Counted from the first letter of the stretch, positions 27,998-37,369 are shown. The stretch: 64,000 bases of DNA from Bacteroidota bacterium (GCA_016713925.1 JADJOH010000007.1:421501-485500), one strand, 5' to 3'. Numbers and translations: made by a program. The notes: generated by a model not told the origin, from the letters alone.

Positions 27998-29920
27998 ATG
28001 AAGAATAAGCAGTTCTACTCCCTGATATTTTTATTCGCCACTATGCTCTGTGTTACAAATGTGTTTTCCCAACATGAACGTTTGGTGCCGCTGAGAAATA
28101 ATCCGGTCATTCAGAAATATCTCACCGATCATCCTGCCTCTTCTTTCCGAATGGCCAATTTAACAGATACTGTTGATCTTCCGTTTATCGATGATTTCTC
28201 TACCACTGCCGTTTATCCTTCTACCGATTTATGGACCGATAATTATGTTTATATCAACAGTACCTTCCCTCGTAATCCGCTCACCATTGGTGTGGCCACT
28301 TTTGATGGATTAAATGCGGAAGGAAACCCCTACGATAATTCAGCTTCTACCATTCAGGGCGGTTGTGATACACTCACGTCGAAGTATATCCGCTTATTGA
28401 CCCGTCCTTCTTCCCAGGGTGGGGGAGTATATTCACTTTCCGACAGTATTACACTGAGTTTCTATTGGCAGAAGAAAGGCTGGGGCGATGGTCCCGATTC
28501 AGGAGATTCATTGGTGCTCGATTTTTATAATCCTTCTACCAATCAATGGAGTCGTCAGTGGTTTTTACGTGGATTGATTTCCGGCGGACAGGATACCATT
28601 TTTACCAATGTGCAGGTGAGGGTAACCAATGCCGTTTGGCTGCAGGATGGTTTTCGTTTCCGGTTTAGGAACTATGGCTCCCGAACAGGAAGTCTGGATC
28701 ACTGGCATATTGATTATATTCGCATGTACAGGGCCTACAATCAGTTTACCGGACAAATGGATACCGTTCTCTCAGATGTAGCCATGACGCTGCCCGCCAC
28801 CAGTCTCATGAAGGAATATTCATCCGTTCCATGGGATCATTTTGTTTCCCTCTCATCCATTGATCAGCAAAATTTATTGAGAGATTCTTCGGCTATGCAA
28901 TACCGTGTGAACGACCCATCACCTGCTGATGTGGGTTTTAACAACAGGATATATAACTATAACGGGAATTATGTTTCCGGTTTTGGAGCCGACAATGGAA
29001 ATATATTTCCGGGCCGACCCAATAATATTCAATTGAAATATGATTTTGGAGTGGATTCCATCTTTCCGAACACCCCTTCTTTGGCAGCAGACAGCAACAG
29101 ATTCACAGTAAAAAATTATTTCACCAATGGTAATGCCTTCGGTGGATTAAAATCGAATGATACCGTTACCTATACACAGGAGTTTTATAATTATTATAGT
29201 TTCGACGATGGCAGTGCGGAAGTGGGGTACGATCTCATCAATGCTCCAAATGGTAAAGTCGCACTGAAGTTCGAAATCATGAAGCCGGATACACTTCGGG
29301 CCATTCGCTATTTCTTTCTTCAGCAAGGCCCTAACGTGAGTAATAAACTGTTTTCAATTAAAGTATGGAGTAGCCTGAATCCGGAAACGGTGATCTACCA
29401 GGAATCGGCCCAACGTCCCGCTTATACCAGTGTTATCAATGGATATGCGACATACGTCCTTGATCAGATTGTCCCTGTTAGTGGAACAATTTATATCGGC
29501 TTCCAGCAAGTACTTGGAGATGGATTACACCTGGGCTACGACAGGAATACGGCTTCAAACTCAAGAATGTTTTACAATGTGGGTGCGGGCTGGATACAAA
29601 CTGCCATCACTCCCGGTACATTCATGATGCGTCCGGTGATGGGCGATACCACGTTGTTTGTAGGAGTACCTGAAGAGAATCCGGACAACTATAATTTCAC
29701 AGTTGCTCCAAACCCTGCTGATGGTATGGTGAATTTTATCTTCAGCAAATCGAATGGAAGTGAGCAGTTGGAGGTTTGGAGTGTGGATGGACGATTGGTG
29801 CATTCCTCTTCTCTCGTTACGCGTCTGGAAACAAATGCATTTTCTCCGGGTGTTTATATCGTTCGGGTACGCAATCAGCAAGCAATATTGGCACAACGCC
29901 GTTTAATAATTTCAAGATAA
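27998..29920 (+). CDS. Secreted protein with T9SS type A sorting domain
   Basis: A 640-residue protein with a signal peptide (1-24, ends NVFSQ), a region at about 55-250 with jelly-roll-like features (LPFIDDFS, SLDHWHIDYIRMYR), and a C-terminal Por sorting domain (NFTVAPNPADGMVNFIF to RRLIISR, about 565-640). It follows the PASTA gene by 6 bp and its stop overlaps the rluD start. I do not recognise a catalytic family. The genomic position in a cell-wall run and the repeated Asp/Ser-rich turns suggest a surface structural role. Confidence 0.8.
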   Translation: MKNKQFYSLIFLFATMLCVTNVFSQHERLVPLRNNPVIQKYLTDHPASSFRMANLTDTVDLPFIDDFSTTAVYPSTDLWTDNYVYINSTFPRNPLTIGVATFDGLNAEGNPYDNSASTIQGGCDTLTSKYIRLLTRPSSQGGGVYSLSDSITLSFYWQKKGWGDGPDSGDSLVLDFYNPSTNQWSRQWFLRGLISGGQDTIFTNVQVRVTNAVWLQDGFRFRFRNYGSRTGSLDHWHIDYIRMYRAYNQFTGQMDTVLSDVAMTLPATSLMKEYSSVPWDHFVSLSSIDQQNLLRDSSAMQYRVNDPSPADVGFNNRIYNYNGNYVSGFGADNGNIFPGRPNNIQLKYDFGVDSIFPNTPSLAADSNRFTVKNYFTNGNAFGGLKSNDTVTYTQEFYNYYSFDDGSAEVGYDLINAPNGKVALKFEIMKPDTLRAIRYFFLQQGPNVSNKLFSIKVWSSLNPETVIYQESAQRPAYTSVINGYATYVLDQIVPVSGTIYIGFQQVLGDGLHLGYDRNTASNSRMFYNVGAGWIQTAITPGTFMMRPVMGDTTLFVGVPEENPDNYNFTVAPNPADGMVNFIFSKSNGSEQLEVWSVDGRLVHSSSLVTRLETNAFSPGVYIVRVRNQQAILAQRRLIISR

Positions 29921-31014
29921 TGATCGTTACAGGAGATGAGTTGGACGATACCTTGCCTGAGGGATCGGAAGAAGCGAGTGAGCAGGAGCAGGATGAATTA
30001 TTCGAGCATTATCGGATTGTAGCAGATAAGAATCAATCGCTGCTGAGAGTCGATAAATTTCTCATCAACCGTTTACAGAATGTTTCCCGAAACCGCTTGC
30101 AGATAGCGGCAGAAGCAGGTTCCATTTTGGTCAATGGGAAAGCGGTGAAGTCGAGTTATAAGGTGAAGCCCGGGGATACAGTAACCGTTGTGCTTGCACA
30201 TCCACCACGCGATATTGAATTGTATCCGGATGATGTTCCATTGGATATCGTATACGAAGATGATCAGCTCTTCGTCATTAACAAACAGGCCGGCTTAGTG
30301 GTTCACCCTGCTTACGGACATTATCGTGGTACCCTGGTCAACGGACTCGTGCATATCATGTATCCTGATCTCATCGACCAGCCGATAAAATCAGAATCTA
30401 TTCGTCCGGGCCTGGTGCATCGCATCGATAAAAATACTTCGGGATTAGTGGTTGTTGGCAAGACAGAGCAGGCGATGACGCATCTCTCCAAACAATTTTT
30501 TGATCGTACCATTGAGCGGCTTTACTTAGCGCTGGTATGGGGTGATTTTTCGGAAGAGTCCGGAACCATCACCGGACATATCGGGCGAAGCTTAAAAGAC
30601 AGAAAGGTCATGGATGTATTTCCTGATGGCACACATGGTAAACATGCCATCACTCATTTCAAAGTATTGGAACGATTTGGATACGTCACTCTCATCCAAT
30701 GCAAACTCGAAACCGGGAGGACCCATCAGATAAGAGCCCATCTCAAACATATTGCCCATCCGCTCTTCAACGACGAAACCTACGGCGGCAACCGCGTCCT
30801 CAAGGGAACCGTTTTTACCAAGTACAAGCAATTCGTTGAAAATTGTTTTGAGATGATACCCCGCCATGCCCTCCATGCTAAGTCCCTCGGCTTTGAACAC
30901 CCCACCACCGGCAAATTCATGTTCTTCGAAAGCATCCTCCCTCCCGATTTCCAATCCGTCATCGAAAAATGGAGAGCCTACGCGTCGCATCAGAAACTTA
31001 CCATTGATCAGTAA
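29920..31014 (+). CDS. rluD: 23S rRNA pseudouridine synthase, RluD type
   Basis: A 364-residue RluA/RluD-family pseudouridine synthase. An acidic N-terminal leader of about 30 residues precedes an S4 RNA-binding domain (LRVDKFLINRLQNVSRNRLQ near 43). The catalytic motif HRIDKNTSGL near 168 carries the essential Asp. GRTHQIRAHL near 268 is the C-terminal family motif. RluD modifies helix 69 uridines 1911, 1915 and 1917; RlmH, encoded at 3408, then methylates 1915. ATG at 29920 overlaps the preceding stop (TAATG). Confidence 0.93.
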   Translation: MIVTGDELDDTLPEGSEEASEQEQDELFEHYRIVADKNQSLLRVDKFLINRLQNVSRNRLQIAAEAGSILVNGKAVKSSYKVKPGDTVTVVLAHPPRDIELYPDDVPLDIVYEDDQLFVINKQAGLVVHPAYGHYRGTLVNGLVHIMYPDLIDQPIKSESIRPGLVHRIDKNTSGLVVVGKTEQAMTHLSKQFFDRTIERLYLALVWGDFSEESGTITGHIGRSLKDRKVMDVFPDGTHGKHAITHFKVLERFGYVTLIQCKLETGRTHQIRAHLKHIAHPLFNDETYGGNRVLKGTVFTKYKQFVENCFEMIPRHALHAKSLGFEHPTTGKFMFFESILPPDFQSVIEKWRAYASHQKLTIDQ

Positions 31015-31055
31015 TTTTAATTGCGATCGAATTTCTCTTCACCAAGGAGGAATTA

Positions 31056-31086
31056 ATGAATTGATGAGTTGATGAATTGATGAATG
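31056..31086. repeat. Octamer tandem repeat behind rluD
   Basis: Nearly four units: ATGAATTG, ATGAGTTG, ATGAATTG, ATGAATG, starting 42 bp after the rluD stop. Not part of a recognisable gene. Confidence 0.75.
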
Positions 31087-31143
31087 TTTTGAATGAAGGG
31101 TTGAATTTTGAAATAAATATAAAGTTATTGTTTTAAAAAAATT

Positions 31144-31185
31144 CCTCCGTGATTCTTCGTGCTCTTTGTGCCTTAGTGGTTAAAA
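31144..31185 (+). repeat. Degenerate 9-mer repeat ending GGTTAA, copy A
   Basis: Four units of 8-9 nt of the type xxCTTxGTG (TTCTTCGTG, CTCTTTGTG, CCTTAGTGG) ending in GTGGTTAAAA. A second copy with GCG in place of GTG lies at 32778-32820 on the same strand; the pair brackets the broken beta-propeller gene. Confidence 0.65.
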
Positions 31186-31221
31186 AGAAAAAATCCTTCG
31201 ATGACGATGATCTCTATGCAC

Positions 31222-32681
31222 CTACAATTTGATAGTTTTCGACGAAACACTTTCCGCCTCAGTAATTAAATTCACAAAATAAACCCCATTCGCCACCGCA
31301 TTCATCGAAATCTCTCCCGTCACATACCCTCCCGCAATCACCTCAATTTTTTTCTCGTACACCAACCTCCCTTCCATATCAAATAACCGCAAACTCCCCG
31401 TTCTGCCTTTGAGTTTGGAGGCGTTGACGTGAATCATATTCCATTCACTATTGTACCAGGCTGAAAAACACCTCCTGCTGCGGTACATTATCATCCACCC
31501 CACACTCAAGTATCACGGCGAGCCCACCCAGGCACCGAGTTGTAATCAGGATTGTTGGGAGGCAGTACGTGGGCACCAAGTAAAAACTAAAAGGCTGAAA
31601 TCGAAGGAGGCGAGTGAATCGGGTTGGTTGATGCGAGAGGTTAGAGTTGATGGTGGTAACTTATCCGGGTAAGGCCAGGCGTAGTTTTCATCAAAGGTGG
31701 AAATATATATTTTATCGTCAGGTGCTTTAAGTATTGACCAAACACCCATATTCGGATCAGTAAAAACACCTACTGCGACTTTGGAGTTAACAATATTACT
31801 TGATGTTAAATCATATTGCCAAATGGTAGATGGCTGCGTGCTAAGTGAGGCTTCACAAACATATAAGAACCTTTCATTGGGTGAAAAGGCGCAGCTTGTC
31901 AATACCAATGGAAATGGTCCGGCTCCTTCCGGTTGAATTGCAGTAAAGGAAGTGATCTGACCGCTGCATCTGTCGAAATCGCAGAGTTGAATTAAGCCAG
32001 CTAGTGAAACCATTGCAAACTTATTTCCTTCAGAACTAAAAATCAAATGCCCACCATTTGTTGTATGATCTAATCCAGTATTTTGGTTAAATGGCCCTGA
32101 AATACCTGAAGGGTCTATTAAATAAAAAAAGTATGCGTTAGTGGGAGTCGTTGCATTTGGTGCAAACCATCGCTGAAAAATCAACCACCAACTCTACCAT
32201 TCCCATGGCGAACAGCCATCAAGGCATCGAATGCAGGAAGATTATTTAACATTACATTTTTTTGGATGACAAGCGCTGTGTTTGCGGTGGAAAGTAAAGT
32301 CCATAAGGACCACTAGCGGTAACACCTGCTGAAAAAATATAAAGCAAGGAATCATTGCTTGGGTTTGGAATAATTATACGATCGTGATACCATCCTCCAC
32401 CAACAACCCACTTCCATTGCTCATTACACTATCATATTTATTAACTAATACATTATTTAAGGGAAAAATATTGTTTAACAAAAGAAATACGAAATTAAAC
32501 CACTACTATCCGAGATAGTGGATGAAGAGCCTCTCATCTTCATTACTGACTTGAAATTTGTAGGTTGACTAATGAAGTGAATTCCTGCACTATCCCGAAC
32601 ACCAAGGTATTAACTGGCGAATACCTTCCCACCCCCAACAACCGCAGTCATCAACAACAAAGCGCAAAAGAATTTTTTCAT
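31222..32681 (-). pseudogene. Broken T9SS beta-propeller protein gene
   Basis: Minus-strand coding pieces in several frames make up one gene of about 480 codons. Start MKKFFCALLLM at 32681 with a signal peptide to about residue 22; then STISDSSGL and NGSGLL motifs known from Bacteroidota propeller proteins; RHGNGR-x-WW near 32210; a propeller segment 31546-32184 (FSPNERFLYVCEAS, APDDKIYISTF); and a C-terminal T9SS tail 31222-31440 (LRLFDMEGRLVYEKK to SSKTIKL). At least five frame changes or stops break it, a higher density than elsewhere. It could be a real pseudogene or a poorly assembled intact gene. Confidence 0.6.
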
Positions 32682-32777
32682 CACAATAAAATTACGGAAA
32701 AACATTGAAATAGCAGGCAAATAATAAAATTCTGATGGGCCGCAGATTTGTTAGGATTATTATGATTTGTTATGGTA

Positions 32778-32820
32778 AACCCTTGCGTACCCTGCGTATT
32801 CCTAGCGTCTTTGCGGTTAA
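32778..32820 (+). repeat. Degenerate 9-mer repeat ending GGTTAA, copy B
   Basis: Units CCTTGCGT, ACCCTGCGT, TTCCTAGCGT and CTTTGCGG end in GGTTAA. Same architecture and orientation as copy A at 31144-31185 with GCG replacing GTG. Between it and 32900 is also a short GCCGGAA tandem (about 32844-32866). Confidence 0.65.
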
Positions 32821-32899
32821 CCTAAGTCATTATCACCATTAAGACCCAAAGCCGGAAGCCGGAAGCAAAATTGCTATTGCTACCGCAATCTCTACTCAT

Positions 32900-32947
32900 C
32901 TAAAATTTAATAATCTTAGACGAAACACTTTCAAAAGTGTAATTAGA
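32900..32947 (-). pseudogene. Relic of a T9SS gene 3' end
   Basis: The minus strand reads SNYTFESVSSKIIKF-stop, almost the same as the last residues of the broken propeller gene (ESVSSKTIKL-stop at 31222). The two DNA stretches share about 14 identical bases in GACGAAACACTTTC and weaker similarity to the stop codon and beyond. No start or body remains, and the CoA-transferase stop at 32943 overlaps it. It looks like the stub of a deleted tandem paralogue. Confidence 0.6.
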
Positions 32948-34232
32948 TAACTCTAAATCTTTCATGAAACGCTCTCTCCAACATCTCCCGATCCTCAGGA
33001 TGGGCAATAGCAATTAACTCCTTTGCCCGTTGTCGCAGGTTTTTTCCGAAAAGGTAGGCAATACCATATTCCGTCACTACATAATGCACATGTGCTCTGG
33101 TCGTAACAACACCCGCCCCTTGTTTGAGGAAGGGGGTGATTCTCGGAATTCCCTTTCCGGTTCTCGAGGTAAGTGCGATGATGGGCTTCCCGCCTTTTGA
33201 TAATGCTGCTCCACGCATAAAATCCATTTGTCCACCTACACCGGAAAACTGATAGGTGCCGATAGAGTCACTGCAGACTTGTCCGGTGAGATCAATTTCA
33301 ATACAACTGTTGATAGCAACAACAGATGGATTTTCCCGGATTACTTTGGTTTCATTCACGTAGTCGATATCAAGGAAGGCGAAGGAAGGATTGTCATCGA
33401 TATAACGGTACAACTTTTCGGAGCCGATGCAAAAGCCGGTGACGGTCTTTCCGGGATGTTTTCGTTTGTATTCATTGTTGATGGTACCATTTTCAATTAA
33501 GGGAATGATGCCATCTGAAAACATCTCGGTATGTACGCCCAGATTTTTATGATTGGTGAGTGCATGCAGTACAGCATCCGGAATACTACCAATCCCCATT
33601 TGTAAAGTGCTTTTATCTTCTATGAGTCCGGCAATATGATTACCGATCGCCTTTTCTTCCGGAGAGAGAACTTCCGCCATCTTTGACTCATGCAAGGGAG
33701 CTTCATGGAATACCATGGCGGCAAACCGCGAGACATGTACCATACCATCTCCATGTGTCCGGGGCATGCGCGGATTCACTTGTGCGATGATTTTTTTAGC
33801 GGTGTTGACAGCTGAACGCGCGATATCTACCGAAGTGCCGAGAGAGCAATAACCATGTTCGTCCGGAACGGATACATGTACAATTGCAACATCGATGGGT
33901 AAAATATTGTTTTTGAAAAGTTCGGGAATCTCACTCAGGAAAACCGGGACATAATCACCTCTCCCGTCATGAATTGCCTCACGAATCGGTGCTGAGACAA
34001 AGAGGGAATTGATTTTGAAATTACTTTTAAACTCAGGTCGGGCAGGAGCAAAATCTCCCAATACACTGATAAATACCAGTTCAACGTCTGAAAGATCAGA
34101 AGCTCTTTCTGTTAGTTTGTCTATTAAATAGGTAGGTGTGGCCGCACTGCCATGAATGAAGACACGTTGCCCGGATTGAATATGTCGAAGTGCAATTTCA
34201 GCGGAAGAATAGACAGGAGTAGGAGGGGTCAT
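32943..34232 (-). CDS. Acetyl-CoA hydrolase / 4-hydroxybutyrate CoA-transferase family
   Basis: A 429-residue class I CoA-transferase of the Cat1/AbfT/AcH family. Transfers CoA between acyl-CoA and a short carboxylate. Visible family motifs: HGSAATP near 27, MGIGSIPDAVLHAL near 213, LGVHTEMFSDG near 230 whose Glu is the likely catalytic residue that forms the glutamyl-CoA intermediate, and SGVGGQMDFMRGA near 328. TEYGIAYLFGKNLRQRA near 390 is the conserved tail. The substrate cannot be told from sequence. The frame is intact. A TATTTTTG -7 box lies on the minus strand at 34266-34273. Confidence 0.85.
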   Translation of the reverse strand: MTPPTPVYSSAEIALRHIQSGQRVFIHGSAATPTYLIDKLTERASDLSDVELVFISVLGDFAPARPEFKSNFKINSLFVSAPIREAIHDGRGDYVPVFLSEIPELFKNNILPIDVAIVHVSVPDEHGYCSLGTSVDIARSAVNTAKKIIAQVNPRMPRTHGDGMVHVSRFAAMVFHEAPLHESKMAEVLSPEEKAIGNHIAGLIEDKSTLQMGIGSIPDAVLHALTNHKNLGVHTEMFSDGIIPLIENGTINNEYKRKHPGKTVTGFCIGSEKLYRYIDDNPSFAFLDIDYVNETKVIRENPSVVAINSCIEIDLTGQVCSDSIGTYQFSGVGGQMDFMRGAALSKGGKPIIALTSRTGKGIPRITPFLKQGAGVVTTRAHVHYVVTEYGIAYLFGKNLRQRAKELIAIAHPEDREMLERAFHERFRVI

Positions 34233-34265
34233 ATTTTATAGGGAAGGAAACTAATGTTCCCGCCG

Positions 34266-34273
34266 CAAAAATA
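34266..34273 (-). promoter_or_regulatory. Candidate -7 box for the CoA-transferase gene
   Basis: TATTTTTG on the minus strand, matching TAnnTTTG, 34 bp upstream of the ATG at 34232. The -33 element is not convincing. Confidence 0.35.
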
Positions 34274-34306
34274 GGACTTAATTCACTCTGCAGACCCCGG
34301 TGAATG

Positions 34307-36088
34307 TTAGTTAAGAATTAAATTTTGTTCGAGCATCCCTGCTTTTCCATTGATGCTGATGTTGTAAATGCCTTTCTTTAAATCATCAAGCTGAAGCATC
34401 AGGTGTTCGTTTTCATTATTGATAACAATTGGAAACTGTTTCGCCAACCGTCCGGTAACATCATAGATGCGTATAAGATTTGAACCCGTTGGCACATTTC
34501 TCAACAATACATTTACAACACCATTCGTCATTCCGGGGTTTGGGAAAATAGTAAAACTGCTTTCGTTTGAAACTATTTCCTGTTGCCCTGATAATACCCT
34601 GTTCACCGGATTGGAGAGCATGGAGCAACCGGATGAAGTGGTAGCAACGATGGTATAGATACCGTTTTGCAAAGGTGTATAAATGGTGTCCGTTGCACCT
34701 GGAATTGGAACACCGTTGAGATACCATTGAATGGATACACCGGGGTAGCTCACGGCAAGACTATTTCCTACTGCATATACTTCAGGACCGGTTACAAATA
34801 CATTTAAACTTTTAATACTTATACCATGAGCCGGACAAAAATTATCATCCATCCTGAATATAAATTGAAAGTTTCGTTGATATTGCAGACATCCATTATA
34901 AAAACCTGCATGTGCACAGGACGTTGGCCAGGTTAAACTTTCAGTTAACTGTTGTGGTGAGGAAAACGGGGTAGGATTGGAAAGTACTGCGCAGGGAGGA
35001 ACTAAACAACCAGTCGTATAAGAAGTATCACCAAGACCTAATTCCATTCCCATAGCCTCTACCGTTATCACCTGAGGAGTCCCACCGGCTGCTACAGGTA
35101 GTAATTCGAAATCAGAAGCTGTGAAAGAATAAAAGAATGTGTCACCCGCCAATAGGGTAAAAGTTTCGACAGCAGGTGCAGGAGTCATATCAGGTGCTGT
35201 ATTATAAACATTTGGTGAAGATGAGACTAAACAATTTGAAAGCAGTGCAATTTGTACTTCTCTGAAAATTTCAGCAACCAATTGTCCACATTTATAAGAA
35301 GAGACTTTTGTAACGGTCACAAAAGCACCCTGGGTATAAGATAAGAAGGAAATGATTCCCTGTGCAGTATCAAGGGTTGCGGGTATGTTTAGCGGATTTT
35401 GGGCAGTACCGGGCAAAGGAGACTGGAAGGAATATCCCGGAGAATAAGGGTAGGGAGTACCCGGAAACCCGTTTCCATCCAAAGGGACTCCCCAACTATA
35501 AGTAAGAGAATCAATATCGGGGTCAAACGCTGCATGATTATAACTCAATGGTGAATTGGTACATAATCCGATAGTAGGTGGTTCAGCAAAAGCCGGGGAG
35601 TTATCAAAACAGGGGCTCGTATTTTGACCTGAAAAAGGATACATGATCGCTCTTAAAGTAAACCATCCGCTTCCTGGGCTTAAATTGGCAATAACCGCGT
35701 TTCTGCAACAGTCGGTATAACTGAAATACCAACCGCCTGCAGGAGGAGTACCATTTAATTGAATGGGGGCTGATTCATAAATAAATTCTTCAACAGAATT
35801 GGCCAGTCCCATTGGAATTGAGCAACTTGCACATCCTATCCCTTGAGGCGAAATGTCAGTTTGGCTAATTAGTGAGCATAGAATAGAAGTTACCGGACTA
35901 TTTGATTGAAGAATCATTCCACCGGGACCATTTACACCGTTACAGTCTCTGTATAGTTTTGCCTGAAAGATGAAAGCCCCGTTTCCATCACACCTCCAGG
36001 TGATCTCGCCACCCATTAAGTGACTGCCAAAAAGTATTGAAGGTAAACAAGTTAAAGTGATGGCAAAGAGTCTGAAGAGGTGTTTCAT
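34307..36088 (-). CDS. SHLMGGEITW-family surface protein with T9SS type A sorting domain
   Basis: A 593-residue secreted protein. Signal peptide 1-21, then the mature N-terminus SHLMGGEITWRC, a hallmark of a large Bacteroidota surface family, and YRDCNG. Many Cys residues (about twenty in the first 400) suggest disulfides. An Ig-like module (VSIQWYLNGVPIPGATDTIY) lies near 455-500, and a Por-type sorting domain (FTIFPNPGM to EQNLILN) covers the last ~80 residues. Function unknown, probably gliding or adhesion. It is divergent from the ribosomal operon. Confidence 0.83.
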   Translation of the reverse strand: MKHLFRLFAITLTCLPSILFGSHLMGGEITWRCDGNGAFIFQAKLYRDCNGVNGPGGMILQSNSPVTSILCSLISQTDISPQGIGCASCSIPMGLANSVEEFIYESAPIQLNGTPPAGGWYFSYTDCCRNAVIANLSPGSGWFTLRAIMYPFSGQNTSPCFDNSPAFAEPPTIGLCTNSPLSYNHAAFDPDIDSLTYSWGVPLDGNGFPGTPYPYSPGYSFQSPLPGTAQNPLNIPATLDTAQGIISFLSYTQGAFVTVTKVSSYKCGQLVAEIFREVQIALLSNCLVSSSPNVYNTAPDMTPAPAVETFTLLAGDTFFYSFTASDFELLPVAAGGTPQVITVEAMGMELGLGDTSYTTGCLVPPCAVLSNPTPFSSPQQLTESLTWPTSCAHAGFYNGCLQYQRNFQFIFRMDDNFCPAHGISIKSLNVFVTGPEVYAVGNSLAVSYPGVSIQWYLNGVPIPGATDTIYTPLQNGIYTIVATTSSGCSMLSNPVNRVLSGQQEIVSNESSFTIFPNPGMTNGVVNVLLRNVPTGSNLIRIYDVTGRLAKQFPIVINNENEHLMLQLDDLKKGIYNISINGKAGMLEQNLILN

Positions 36089-36320
36089 GTTTTTAAAATT
36101 TGAGGTTATCGGTGGTTAATGGTGTAAATGTTCAAAAAATGGCTGAACGTATTTTTTTTAAAATTAATGTTAAGTTTTTAACTGCTTGTCATAGAACCAG
36201 GATAAATCATAAGTAATTGAAATTAAGCGAGATTATTTTTTAATAGTATCGGTTTTACATGATTTTGGATGGCCTAGAAATAGCGTTAATCACTTGTTTC
36301 ATAAATATTTTGAAAAACAT
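36089..36320. other. Upstream region between the T9SS gene and the rpsL promoter
   Basis: AT-rich, no gene visible. I found no TAnnTTTG box on the minus strand for the T9SS gene. The rpsL promoter follows at 36321-36351. Confidence 0.5.
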
Positions 36321-36351
36321 CTTGCTTAAATCAATTTCTTGGTTAACTTTG
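36321..36351 (+). promoter_or_regulatory. Promoter of the str/S10/spc/alpha ribosomal run
   Basis: CTTG (36321-36324), 19 bp, and TAACTTTG (36344-36351) fit TTTG-N19-TAnnTTTG almost perfectly. Transcription would start near 36357, leaving a leader of about 57 nt before rpsL at 36414. I found no other strong promoter in the 18 kb to rplQ, so it may drive most of the run. Confidence 0.75.
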
Positions 36352-36413
36352 CACTCCCTTTTTAGGGGTATAGTGTATCTAAATCACTGATCCAGAATCG
36401 TAAAAAATTAAGA

Positions 36414-36819
36414 ATGCCAACAATTCAACAGTTAGTACGTAAGGGACGCGAGGCGCTGGTCGATAAAAGTAAATCACCTGCACTGACTTCTTGTCCGCAA
36501 CGCCGCGGTGTTTGCACACGTGTGTACACCACTACTCCAAAGAAGCCGAATTCAGCGATGCGGAAGGTGGCTCGTGTACGTTTAACCAACAAATTCGAAG
36601 TGACTGCTTATATTCCGGGAGAAGGTCATAATCTTCAGGAACATAGTATTGTAATGATTCGCGGCGGAAGGGTGAAAGATCTTCCGGGTGTTCGTTACCA
36701 TATTATACGTAGGCGCTTTGGATACTTCCGGTGTAGATGGTCGTAACCAACGTCGTTCAAAATATGGAACCAAGCGTCCGAAACCGGGTGCTGCTCCTGC
36801 AACAAAAGGTAAAAAATAA
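36414..36819 (+). CDS. rpsL: 30S ribosomal protein S12 (frame broken once)
   Basis: Decoding-site protein of the small subunit. Residues 1-99 are in the first frame, with TTPKKPNSAMRKV near 40 (the streptomycin-site lysines) and GGRVKDLPGVRYH near 85. An extra A near 36711 (CGTAGGCGC for CGTGGCGC) diverts the frame; corrected it reads IIRGALDTSGVDGRNQRRSK and ends at 36819 after 134 residues. Since S12 is essential, this is an assembly error. Confidence 0.93.
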
Positions 36820-36860
36820 TTGAATTAATAATAAAGACTCAGACAATAGCATTCTGATCC

Positions 36861-37328
36861 ATGAGGAAGACTAAACCAAAGAAGAGACCAATATTACCGG
36901 ATCCAAAGTTCAACGATCCACTCGTAACACGTTTTGTGAACATGCTCATGTACTCCGGTAAAAAAGGTACAGGATTTAAATTGTTCTACGATGCGTTGGA
37001 TAAAGTAGAAGCACGTACTAAAGAAAGCGGACTGGAGCAATGGCGCACAGCATTGAATAATGTAATGCCTGCTGTAGAAGTAAAAAGCCGTCGTGTAGGT
37101 GGTGCTACTTTCCAGATTCCTTCAGAAGTACGTCCTGATCGTAAAATATCAGTAGGTATCAAATGGATGATTCTTTATTCCCGTAAGCGTAACGAAAAGA
37201 GTATGGCGGATAAATTGGCCGGTGAAATTATCGCTGCTGCTAAAGGTGAAGGTGCTGCTGTGAAGAAGAAGGATGATACGCACCGTATGGCGGATGCAAA
37301 TAAAGCTTTCTCACACTTTCGCGTTTAA
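36861..37328 (+). CDS. rpsG: 30S ribosomal protein S7
   Basis: 155 residues, the normal length. Nucleates folding of the 3' major domain of 16S rRNA and lines the E site. Recognised by MRKTKPKKRPILPDPKF at the start, VEVKSRRVGGATFQIPSEVR near 72 and WMILYSRKR near 103. The frame is intact, 41 bp after rpsL and 41 bp before fusA. Confidence 0.97.
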   Translation: MRKTKPKKRPILPDPKFNDPLVTRFVNMLMYSGKKGTGFKLFYDALDKVEARTKESGLEQWRTALNNVMPAVEVKSRRVGGATFQIPSEVRPDRKISVGIKWMILYSRKRNEKSMADKLAGEIIAAAKGEGAAVKKKDDTHRMADANKAFSHFRV

Positions 37329-37369
37329 TAAATTAAGATAAAATTAAAGAGTAATATCATCAAGAGAAG

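Noticed and set aside
33228..33500. 90-codon plus-strand frame inside the CoA-transferase gene
   Set aside because: Antisense to a conserved enzyme gene; shadow frame.
36700..36720. Programmed frameshift in rpsL
   Set aside because: No slippery heptamer with a downstream stem, and similar breaks hit many neighbouring genes.
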